From positions 1 through 6,026 of the forward strand of contig CAMYCX010000071.1 in assembly GCA_947254705.1 (NCBI GenBank): a DNA stretch of 6,026 bases. The letters are read 5' to 3'. Origin of the DNA: an uncultured Veillonellaceae bacterium (lineage in GTDB: Bacteria > Bacillota > Negativicutes > Veillonellales > Negativicoccaceae). Below the pieces are notes generated by a model, which was not told the DNA's origin, made no database searches, and saw nothing but the letters and a program-made list of their open reading frames with translations. The position numbers and the translations under genes were made by a program. This document shows positions 1 to 5,979 of this stretch, piece after piece; position 1 is the first letter of the stretch, and every line of letters starts with the position of its first letter.

Positions 1-425
1 GTCGTAAATTGGTGGTGCAGTTGTTAGATACTGTCAGTGAAAAAGGATATCCGGGATTTGTTGATGAGTTGGATGCTATACAACTTTGGAAAAAGGCAAA
101 CTTGGAGGTACCGCCGATTATGATTTACGGTGATGATTTAACGCATATTATTACGGAAGTAGGAGTAGCTTACCTGCATAAATGTGCAAGTCTTAACGAA
201 CGTATGGCAGCCATTCGTGCCGTAGCGGGAGATTCGCCGGTAGGACAGAAAGAAAATCCTGAAGAAACGGCAATGTTGCGAGCCAAAGGTATTTTCCGTA
301 CACCGGAAGATATGGGAATAGATCCCGCTCGTGCAAAACGATCGCTTTTAGCGGCACAATCCATTGCGGATTTGGTAGCGGCTTCCGGCGGATTGTATCA
401 GCCGCCTGACAAGTTTTTGAAGTAA
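1..425 (+). CDS. mdcA: Malonate decarboxylase alpha subunit (acetyl-S-ACP:malonate ACP transferase), C-terminal part
   Basis: The frame is open from the left edge (first full codon at base 3) to TAA at 423-425, giving 140 residues. Family members are about 550 residues, so this is only the C-terminal quarter. Recognisable stretches are IYGDDLTHIITEVGVAYL, then an AVAGDSPVG segment, then a tail with GIDPARAKRSLLAAQSIADL and SGGLYQPP. I recognise this tail as that of MdcA/MadA proteins, from memory and without a search. The enzyme swaps acetyl for malonyl on the decarboxylase acyl carrier protein, releasing acetate and loading malonate for decarboxylation in the cytoplasm. The gene lies 18 bp upstream of a MatC-like carrier, which fits a malonate-use operon whose other subunits lie off the left edge. 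Whether the complex is biotin-independent (Mdc) or biotin-dependent (Mad) cannot be told from this piece. Alternatives are another CoA-transferase-like alpha subunit, such as citrate lyase alpha. Confidence 0.75.
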   Translation, partial: RKLVVQLLDTVSEKGYPGFVDELDAIQLWKKANLEVPPIMIYGDDLTHIITEVGVAYLHKCASLNERMAAIRAVAGDSPVGQKENPEETAMLRAKGIFRTPEDMGIDPARAKRSLLAAQSIADLVAASGGLYQPPDKFLK

Positions 426-443
426 TGGCAAGGAGGGAGCGAG

Positions 444-1715
444 ATGGGATTAGTATCGCTGGTTGTATTGGTGACCGTTATCCTGGCGGCGTATAAATGC
501 AAAGTAAATACCGGGTTGTTGGGGGTAGCGGCAGCGTTTTTGCTTGGGTTCGCATTGACGGTGCAAACATCCGGTGGTGAGTGGGTACCGATTTCTTCGG
601 CAGCCGGTAAATCGGCATTGCTCATCAAAGGGTGGAGTTCTGGGATGTTTTTGACTTTACTCGGTGTGACATTTTTGTTCGGTATTGCACGAGCGAATAA
701 TACGCTGCTGATTTTAACACAGCGGCTGGTGGCGTTGGTCGGTGGACGTAAATGGTTACTTCCAATCGCTATTTTTGGTATTTCTTTCCTCATTTCGGTC
801 ATTGGCCCCGGACCGATTAACGGAATGGCCATTATTGCCCCGTTGGCAGGACAGATTGCATATCAGGAACGGATTAATCCGTTGTTGATGATGTTGTCGG
901 TATACACCGGGAATTTGGCGGGCGGATTGACGCCGATATCTCCTTCGGGATATGTGGCTCTTACTTATGCGGCACAAGGCGGTGTGGATATCGGTTATAA
1001 TCTGCTGTTGAATATGGCTGTTGCATTTACTATACTCTTTGTCATTTCTTATGTTGTGTTCCAAGGGTGGAAAGATAACGGATCTTTGCATGCAGACGGT
1101 GTAAATGAGATGCTTCCCTTAGAACGTGCCAATTATATTACCCTTGCTGTGATTATTGCCGTTATTTTGGCGGTAGTTGGAGCAAACTTGCATGTTGGTT
1201 TGACGGCGATGTGCGGGGCAGTAGTGTTGTTGATTTTACAAGTGTCAACGGAAAAGGAAGCATTGGCGAATGTGCCATGGGGAACAATCCTTATGGTGTG
1301 CGGGATGGGAGTCATGGTGTCAATGGTGAACCATGCCGGAGGCATTACCTACTTGACGGATGCACTTATTCCGTATATTAATGATTCCACAGCAGCCCCG
1401 ATTATGATTGCCAGTGGCGCGCTGATGTCGTCGGTAGCATCCGCGATGGGGGTAGTTATGCCTACGTTGATTCCGGTTTCAATCGGGATTGCACATAATC
1501 TGGGGCTCGATCCCAAGATGATGGTATACAGTGTTGTACTTGGTGCACATATTTCCGCGATTTCTCCGTTCAGCAGTTTGGGTGCGTTGTCACTCAGTTC
1601 TGTACATGAAAGTGTGGATAAGCAACAATTCTTTGTGAAGTTGATTATGACTGCGATTGCATTCGTGATCATCGGTACGATACTGACGTTCTTGGGATTG
1701 TTGTTACAATATTGA
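444..1715 (+). CDS. MatC-like malonate/dicarboxylate carrier
   Basis: This 423-residue, strongly hydrophobic protein has about ten to twelve membrane segments and a short polar loop near residues 208-228. The N-terminal half resembles the MatC N-terminal domain family. It shows the internal two-fold plan of ion-transporter-superfamily carriers. The first repeat has GPGPING (121-127) followed by GNLAGGLTPISPSG (156-169). The second has a small-residue stretch SSVASAMGVVMP (329-340) followed by ISPFSSLGALSLSS (373-386). These Gly/Ser/Pro loops are where such carriers bind substrate and cation. The ATG start is fixed by AAGGAGGG at 430-437, seven bases upstream. The gene follows the malonate decarboxylase alpha gene after 18 bp and is followed by a terminator, so it is probably the last gene of that operon. 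From this context I infer malonate import across the inner membrane. Other dicarboxylates are possible. It is not MadL/MadM, which are two separate smaller proteins. Confidence 0.75.
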   Translation: MGLVSLVVLVTVILAAYKCKVNTGLLGVAAAFLLGFALTVQTSGGEWVPISSAAGKSALLIKGWSSGMFLTLLGVTFLFGIARANNTLLILTQRLVALVGGRKWLLPIAIFGISFLISVIGPGPINGMAIIAPLAGQIAYQERINPLLMMLSVYTGNLAGGLTPISPSGYVALTYAAQGGVDIGYNLLLNMAVAFTILFVISYVVFQGWKDNGSLHADGVNEMLPLERANYITLAVIIAVILAVVGANLHVGLTAMCGAVVLLILQVSTEKEALANVPWGTILMVCGMGVMVSMVNHAGGITYLTDALIPYINDSTAAPIMIASGALMSSVASAMGVVMPTLIPVSIGIAHNLGLDPKMMVYSVVLGAHISAISPFSSLGALSLSSVHESVDKQQFFVKLIMTAIAFVIIGTILTFLGLLLQY

Positions 1716-1743
1716 GAGATGACTCAAAACTGAAACACTATTC

Positions 1744-1777
1744 AAAAAGCAGGTGCCTTATCGGCGCCTGCTTTTTT
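1744..1777. terminator. Rho-independent terminator, probably bidirectional
   Basis: A run of five A (1744-1748) precedes a 9-bp stem, with arms GCAGGTGCC at 1749-1757 and GGCGCCTGC at 1763-1771 (one T-G wobble). The loop is TTATC, and six T follow at 1772-1777. It lies 28 bp after the carrier stop codon on the plus strand. On the minus strand it lies about 48 bp after the bioB stop, with the A run giving a U tract in that direction. It can therefore serve both convergent transcription units. Confidence 0.87.
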
Positions 1778-1819
1778 GTGATGAATAGTATCGGGGATCA
1801 AAGATAGAGTGACGAGTGT

Positions 1820-2833
1820 TCAGGCATCGTTGGTCGCGGCGCGGGAGCGGGTGAAGCCGCGGCCGAGGTCGCTGACCATACGACGGTCTTCGGCGGGGGC
1901 ACGGCCGCCGGTGGTGAGGTAGTTGCCGACCATGACGCCGTTGAGTCCGCCGGAGAGGGCAAGGACTTGCAGGTCGCGCAAGTTGACTTCGCGTCCGCCG
2001 GCGGTACGAATGAGTGCACGCGGCAGAACGAAACGAAAGACGGCAAAGGTACGGAGAATTTCAAGCGGGGTGAGGGGGGCATTGTGTGCAAACGGAGTGC
2101 CTTGGATCGGGTTGAGAATATTGAGCGGAATGGAGTCGATTCCCAATCGTTTGAGTTCGAAGGCCATTTCTACACGTTGTTCGGGGGTTTCACCCAGTCC
2201 CAGAATGCCGCCGGAGCAGACACGGATGCCGGCTTCTTTGGCGTTTTCGATGGTGGACATTTTGTCTTCGTAGGAGTGGGTTTGGCAGATGTCGGGGAAA
2301 TGGCTCGGTGCGGTTTCGATGTTGGAGTGGTAGCGGGTAACGCCGATGGCTTTCAATCGTTGTGCGTTGCGTTTGGTCAGTAGACCGAGCGAGCAGCAGA
2401 TTTCCAATCCGGTTTCACGGCGGATACGGGTCAGGGCGCGCAGGATTTGTTCAAATTCGTTCGGGTTGCCCTGATTGCGTCCGCTGGTGACGACGGAGAA
2501 TCGTACCGCACCGGCTTCTTTGGCTCGCTTGGCGGCATCGACCAGGGCGTCTTCGTCGAGCAGAGGGTATTCTTTTACGCCGGTTTGGTAGTGGGCGGAT
2601 TGGGCGCAAAATTTGCAGTTTTCAGGGCATTTACCGCTGCGTGCGTTGATGATGGCACAGAAATCGACGCGGTCGCCGTTGTAGCGTTGTCGAATTTTGT
2701 CGGCCATGGCAAGCAGCAGCATGGTGTCGCTGTCTTTGGTGTGAATGAGTTGCTCGCCTTCGGCACGGGTGATTTCACCGCCGTCAAGTACGCGTTGGGC
2801 GAGGGTGATGATGTGTGTACAGTTCGTATCCAT
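1820..2833 (-). CDS. bioB: Biotin synthase
   Basis: This radical SAM enzyme of 337 residues inserts sulfur into dethiobiotin, the last step of biotin synthesis. The radical SAM cluster motif CPENCKFC gives C69, C73 and C76 (codons at 2629-2606). It is followed by AQSAHYQTGVKEYPLL, typical of BioB. Other BioB landmarks are VTSGR (115-119), LEICCSLG (143-150, with the counterpart of E. coli C128), YHSNIET (168-174), VCSGGILGLGE (205-215, counterpart of C188) and the Arg in IRTAGGRE (R276, counterpart of R260). The position of E. coli C97, a [2Fe-2S] ligand, is Ser113. The start at 2833 is chosen because GGGAGG lies five bases upstream. An in-frame ATG at 2890 would lie in the promoter. The gene stands alone: no other bio gene is visible, it is convergent with the malonate operon and divergent from mocR. 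Control is likely by BirA (see operator). Identity is secure; the auxiliary cluster type is inference. Confidence 0.97.
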   Translation of the reverse strand: MDTNCTHIITLAQRVLDGGEITRAEGEQLIHTKDSDTMLLLAMADKIRQRYNGDRVDFCAIINARSGKCPENCKFCAQSAHYQTGVKEYPLLDEDALVDAAKRAKEAGAVRFSVVTSGRNQGNPNEFEQILRALTRIRRETGLEICCSLGLLTKRNAQRLKAIGVTRYHSNIETAPSHFPDICQTHSYEDKMSTIENAKEAGIRVCSGGILGLGETPEQRVEMAFELKRLGIDSIPLNILNPIQGTPFAHNAPLTPLEILRTFAVFRFVLPRALIRTAGGREVNLRDLQVLALSGGLNGVMVGNYLTTGGRAPAEDRRMVSDLGRGFTRSRAATNDA

Positions 2834-2838
2834 AATAA

Positions 2839-2844
2839 CCTCCC
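2839..2844 (-). promoter_or_regulatory. Ribosome binding site of bioB
   Basis: Read on the minus strand this is GGGAGG followed by TTATT and ATG. It decides the bioB start at 2833 over the in-frame ATG at 2890, which would place the promoter -10 box inside the coding region. Confidence 0.85.
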
Positions 2845-2857
2845 TTTTGTCAGTATG

Positions 2858-2887
2858 ATTATAACGAAAGAAGGTTAATATAGTCAA
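2858..2887 (-). promoter_or_regulatory. Sigma-A type promoter of bioB
   Basis: On the minus strand, TTGACT (2887-2882) is the -35 box and TATAAT (2863-2858) the -10 box, separated by 18 bp. The expected start of transcription is near 2851, giving a leader of about 18 bases before the bioB ATG, just enough for its ribosome site. It is the best promoter-like sequence in the window. Confidence 0.75.
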
Positions 2888-2912
2888 CATGTATTGTATC
2901 TATAGTTTACAA
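2881..2912. promoter_or_regulatory. Putative BirA operator (biotin repressor box)
   Basis: The plus strand reads TAGTCAAC (2881-2888), sixteen bases, then GTTTACAA (2905-2912). Read on the other strand this is TTGTAAAC-N16-GTTGACTA. This matches the known BirA operator form (TTGTAAAC-like half sites facing GTTTACAA, gap of roughly 14-16 bases). One half is perfect and the other agrees in 6 of 8 positions. The weaker half covers the bioB -35 box, so binding of BirA charged with biotinyl-AMP would block RNA polymerase. It also covers the candidate mocR promoter. Seen: the palindrome and its position. Inferred: the protein that binds it. Confidence 0.6.
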
Positions 2913-2913
2913 T
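2884..2913 (+). promoter_or_regulatory. Weak candidate promoter for the mocR-yhaO-yhaN cluster
   Basis: TCAACA (2884-2889) and TACAAT (2908-2913), spaced 18 bp, could drive rightward transcription with a leader of about 65 bases. The -35 agrees with consensus in only 4 of 6 positions. A second candidate, TTGCGT (2935-2940) with TACAAT (2959-2964), would start transcription almost at the mocR ribosome site. I cannot choose between them. The first overlaps the BirA-like box, so this operon might also respond to biotin. Confidence 0.3.
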
Positions 2914-2973
2914 TATGGTAAAAGGGGGATCTATTTGCGTCAATTGCAAGGGATGGCGTACAATAGAGACAAT

Positions 2974-2984
2974 GGAGGTAGGAG
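2974..2984 (+). promoter_or_regulatory. Ribosome binding site of mocR
   Basis: GGAGGTAGGAG ends just before the ATG at 2986; the GGAGGT core is six bases upstream. It favours this ATG over an in-frame TTG at 2935, which has only a GGGGGA stretch before it and would add 17 residues ahead of the normal family start. Confidence 0.8.
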
Positions 2985-2985
2985 C

Positions 2986-4371
2986 ATGGCGGAACAAAAA
3001 AAGGTCCCGCTTTATTTGCATATGTACCGCTGTATGCGGGAGCGGATGGAGACCGGTGTGTGGCCGGCGGGAATGCGTTTGGAGTCGGTGCGCGAACAGG
3101 CGCGCCGTTGGGGCGTGAGCAAGTTTACCGTGGAGCGGGTGTATAATTTGTTGGCGGCGGAAGGGTATCTCAAAGCGCATAATCGGTCACGGTATGAGGT
3201 GCGGGCGTTGCCACTGTCGGTGAAGGAGATGCCGAAAGAAGCGGTGCCGCATCTTGCGCGCAGGTCGTTTCGCTATGATTTTCGCACGGCGGCGATGGAT
3301 GCACGCGGGTTTCGATTTGCGGATTGGCGGCCGTATATGTATCGTGTTTGGCGCAATGAGGAGCGATTGCTGGACTACGGGGACGAGCGCGGAGAATGGG
3401 AGTTGCGTGATGCGTTGGCACGGTACGGAGCGGATGCGCGGGATACACATGCCGGTGCCGATGATATTGTCATCGGGTCGGGGGTACAGCAGTTATTGCG
3501 TTTGTTGGCGCGATTGATTCCCGCTTCGGCACGGACGATCCATTTTGCCGAGGAGGCATTCGAGATCGGTGCCGCGACGTTTGCCGATGAAGGGTATCGG
3601 GTGCAGTCGCTGGCGGCGCCGATCGGTAGCGGTGCAGAGTGGTGGCATGAGTTGGAGCGGCATCGTACGCAGTTGTTGTATGTGGTGCCTTCGTACACGT
3701 ATCGGGCCGAGGGCGTATTGCCGGCGCAAGCGCGCACGGAGTTGCTCGCGTGGGCGGCGCGGACGGGCGGTTTGATTATTGAGGATGATTTTGCGTGCGA
3801 GTTGAGTTATGACGGCAGACCGTTGCCTTCGCTGCAAGGAATGGGAGACGGTCGGCAGGTAGTATATATCGGTTCTTTATCGAGGGTGTTGCCGCCGTCG
3901 TTTCGGGTGGCGTATATGATTTTGCCGCCGGCATTGTCGGCGGTGTATGAGTCGCGTCGCAGTTTGTATCGGCAGACCGCGTCAGTGGCGGAGCAGTTGG
4001 CGCTGGCGGAGTATATCCGGCGCGGAGAGTTGCGCAAGCAGATGCGGCGGTTGCGGAAGTTGTATCGGATGAAGGGGTCCGCATTGACAGCGGCGCTTGT
4101 GGCGGCATTCGGCGAAGATATTCGTGTAGATGCGCCGGTGGCGGGTATCTATTGTACGGTGCATATTCGTACGACCCGTTCACGAGAGTCCTGTTTGGCA
4201 CGGGCGCAGGCGGCGGGGATCGGTTTGCGCGAGGAGCCGGTGCATGACGGTGCGCGCACGGGCGAGGTATCATTTCGATTGGTGTTCGGACATATGCATG
4301 AAGACCTGTTTGCAGAGGCGGCCCACGCATTGGCGGCGGCAACGACAGGTGAGGAGGTAGAGCATGGGTAA
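2986..4371 (+). CDS. GntR/MocR-family transcriptional regulator with degenerate PLP site
   Basis: The 461-residue protein has the two-part MocR plan and usual length. A GntR winged helix-turn-helix lies at about residues 7-72 (VPLYLHMYRCMRERM, then GVSKFTVERVYNLLAAEGYL). A fold-type I aminotransferase-like domain covers about 95-450. Conserved in the latter are SGVQQLL (165-171), IEDDF (265-269), YDGRPLPSLQ (275-284), GSLSR (296-300) and Arg307. The Schiff-base lysine of the G-T/S-F-S-K motif is Arg300 (AGG, 3883-3885), and the Tyr of the usual EDDY is Phe269. The 31-residue spacing equals that of GabR Tyr281-Lys312 as I recall it. Normal PLP aldimine binding is therefore doubtful, and the domain may bind another ligand or none. 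The gene is divergent from bioB and overlaps yhaO by 8 bp (ATGGGTAA), so it is probably co-translated with the nuclease genes. Its target is unknown; autoregulation of this operon or of bioB is possible. Confidence 0.88.
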   Translation: MAEQKKVPLYLHMYRCMRERMETGVWPAGMRLESVREQARRWGVSKFTVERVYNLLAAEGYLKAHNRSRYEVRALPLSVKEMPKEAVPHLARRSFRYDFRTAAMDARGFRFADWRPYMYRVWRNEERLLDYGDERGEWELRDALARYGADARDTHAGADDIVIGSGVQQLLRLLARLIPASARTIHFAEEAFEIGAATFADEGYRVQSLAAPIGSGAEWWHELERHRTQLLYVVPSYTYRAEGVLPAQARTELLAWAARTGGLIIEDDFACELSYDGRPLPSLQGMGDGRQVVYIGSLSRVLPPSFRVAYMILPPALSAVYESRRSLYRQTASVAEQLALAEYIRRGELRKQMRRLRKLYRMKGSALTAALVAAFGEDIRVDAPVAGIYCTVHIRTTRSRESCLARAQAAGIGLREEPVHDGARTGEVSFRLVFGHMHEDLFAEAAHALAAATTGEEVEHG

Positions 4372-5638
4372 GCGGTTTCGGTTCATCCATTGTGCGGATT
4401 TGCATTTAGGTATGCCGATTGCACAAGCAGGCGGCGGTGCGCATTGGGATCAGGCGTTGCGGGAAGCGACGATACGCGCCTTTGAGAATATTGTCGATGC
4501 GGCGATTGAAAAAAAGGTCGATGCACTCTTGATCGCCGGTGATGTGTATCAGGCGGCCGATCACAGTTTGGCGGCGCAACTGGCGTTTGCACGGGAGTTG
4601 TTCCGGGCGTCGGAAGCGGGGATTCGGGCATTTATCGTACACGGTAATCATGATCCGGTCGATGCGTGGCGCGCCAAGGTGCCGTTGCCGCCGACGGCGG
4701 TGGTGTTCGGCAGTGAAGAAGTAGAGGCCAAACCCTTGGTCGTGGACGGGGAAACGGCGGCCATGGTATACGGGCGCAGTTACGCAGCGACGCATGTCCG
4801 TGAGGACTGGGCCTCCTTATACGAACGAACGGATGACGCGCCGTATGCGATTGCGTTGTTGCATACGGAAGGGCCGACCGGCGACGGTGGCAATTATGCG
4901 CCGACGTCGATGGAGGTATTGGCGCGCAGTCGTATGAACTATTGGGCGTTGGGTCATGTACATACCCGCACGGTACTCGGCGAAGAGCCGTATATCGTCT
5001 ATCCGGGCAATACCCAAAGTCTGCATCGACATGAGACCGGTCCACGCGGCTGCTATTTGGTCGAAGTGGGCAGTCACGGTACGACGATGATGGAATTTAT
5101 CGAAACGGATGCAGTGCGGCGTGAGTTGTGGGAGATCGCCATCGATGGGATCGCCGATACGGAGGCATTGGTGGCGTTGCTGACCGAACGGCGTAAGGAG
5201 CGGCGTGACGCGGTGCGCAAGCCGATATTGGTGACGGTGCGGTTTACCGGGCGCGGTGCGCTGCACGAGGTATTGCGCGATGAGGACGCACGCACGGCAT
5301 TGATGGAACGTCTGAATGAACAGGAGTATTACAAACATATTTTCGTCTGCTGGGACCGTACGGAGGACAAGACACAACCGCTGACGGACTGGACACGGCG
5401 GGCGGAGTTGCCGGATGCGACGGGTGCGTATTTGCGGGCGCATGCGGCGTTGACGGACGAGTTGGGCGCGATACCGGCGGAAACATTGCGGGCATGGTTA
5501 CAGGATATTCCCGAGTGGACCAAATACGCCCGCTACTTGACCGATGTGGATGATACACGGTTGCAGGCGGCATGGGAAGCGGCACGCAGTCACGGTGCGG
5601 AACGGTTACTGGGGGACGACGATTATGAAGCTGAATGA
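4364..5638 (+). CDS. yhaO: YhaO/SbcD-like DNA repair metallophosphoesterase (Mre11 family)
   Basis: A 424-residue calcineurin-like phosphoesterase with all the metal-binding motifs of Mre11/SbcD nucleases. These are DLH (D12, H14), GD (D60), GNHD (94-97), H167 in LLHTEG, and GHVH (197-200), followed by YPGNTQSLHRHETGPRG (213-229), a typical capping motif. The C-terminal part (about 250-424) is charged and helical and probably binds the partner ATPase. The expected role is Mn-dependent exo/endonuclease cutting of DNA ends in a Rad50-like complex in the cytoplasm. The start is supported by GGAGGT at 4353-4358, inside the end of mocR, five bases before ATG. The downstream gene begins 14 bp before its stop and encodes a YhaN-like ATPase. 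I therefore prefer the name yhaO over sbcD, as in B. subtilis yhaO-yhaN. Classical SbcD with a long SbcC is the main alternative. Confidence 0.85.
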   Translation: MGKRFRFIHCADLHLGMPIAQAGGGAHWDQALREATIRAFENIVDAAIEKKVDALLIAGDVYQAADHSLAAQLAFARELFRASEAGIRAFIVHGNHDPVDAWRAKVPLPPTAVVFGSEEVEAKPLVVDGETAAMVYGRSYAATHVREDWASLYERTDDAPYAIALLHTEGPTGDGGNYAPTSMEVLARSRMNYWALGHVHTRTVLGEEPYIVYPGNTQSLHRHETGPRGCYLVEVGSHGTTMMEFIETDAVRRELWEIAIDGIADTEALVALLTERRKERRDAVRKPILVTVRFTGRGALHEVLRDEDARTALMERLNEQEYYKHIFVCWDRTEDKTQPLTDWTRRAELPDATGAYLRAHAALTDELGAIPAETLRAWLQDIPEWTKYARYLTDVDDTRLQAAWEAARSHGAERLLGDDDYEAE

Positions 5639-5979
5639 TTTGCAATTGGAACGTTACGGTATCTATGAAGGCATTTCCTGGCAACCTCCCGAGCGGGGAC
5701 TGTGCGTGGTCATCGGTGAGAATGAAAGCGGGAAAACGACATTAATGCGGTTTATCCGTGATATGCTTTTCGGCTATCGACGCGGGCGTCGCAAAGGGCG
5801 GTTCGGCAATCTAGAAATCACGCGTGACAACGGTCGCAGTTATCGGATTTACCGCCACGAAGGCGAAACGAAGTTACTCAACGACCGTGCTGAAACGGTT
5901 ACGGGCGAACCGGCGGATTTGTGGTGGTACGGACTGGATCGCAAAACGTATGAACAGGTATTTGCGGTCGGTCTGGAAG
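5625..5979 (+). CDS. yhaN: YhaN-like AAA ATPase, N-terminal part, cut by contig end
   Basis: About 118 genomic residues are present, starting MKLNDLQLERYGIYEG, a beta-strand pattern typical of SMC/Rad50-like ATPase heads. The Walker A motif GENESGKT is at residues 31-38 (5715-5738), followed by TLMRFIRDMLFGY. In this family the LFGY stretch leads into the segment that here runs RRGRRKGRFGNLEI. The last genomic part, YEQVFAVGLE, also fits YhaN. The partner role would be ATP-driven DNA binding and tethering that controls the YhaO nuclease. The ATG overlaps the end of yhaO by 14 bp, with GGGGGA at 5611-5616 as ribosome site, indicating translational coupling. The frame stays open to 6026, but from base 5980 it translates sequencing adapter (VSYTHLRAHET), so those last residues are not part of the protein. 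The full gene would encode a long coiled-coil protein, of which nothing further is visible. RecF or SbcC-type ATPases are alternatives. Confidence 0.8.

Noticed and set aside
1967..2878. Two long plus-strand open frames (1967-2383, 2447-2878) opposite bioB
   Set aside because: They mirror the codon bias of bioB, have no convincing ribosome site, and bioB is unmistakable on the other strand.
2834..2890. An upstream ATG start for bioB at 2890
   Set aside because: It would put the -10 box and leader inside the gene. The ATG at 2833 has a proper ribosome site and matches where BioB proteins begin.
2906..2922. Inverted repeat TTTAC-N7-GTAAA in the bioB-mocR spacer
   Set aside because: Only five base pairs in AT-rich DNA. 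Its left arm is already part of the BirA-like box, so I do not call a separate operator.
2935..2985. A TTG start for mocR at 2935
   Set aside because: The ATG at 2986 has a far better ribosome site, and the winged-helix domain starts right after it.
3776..4405. A 209-codon minus-strand open frame opposite mocR
   Set aside because: Its proline/threonine/arginine-rich low-complexity translation is typical of an antisense shadow of a GC-rich gene.
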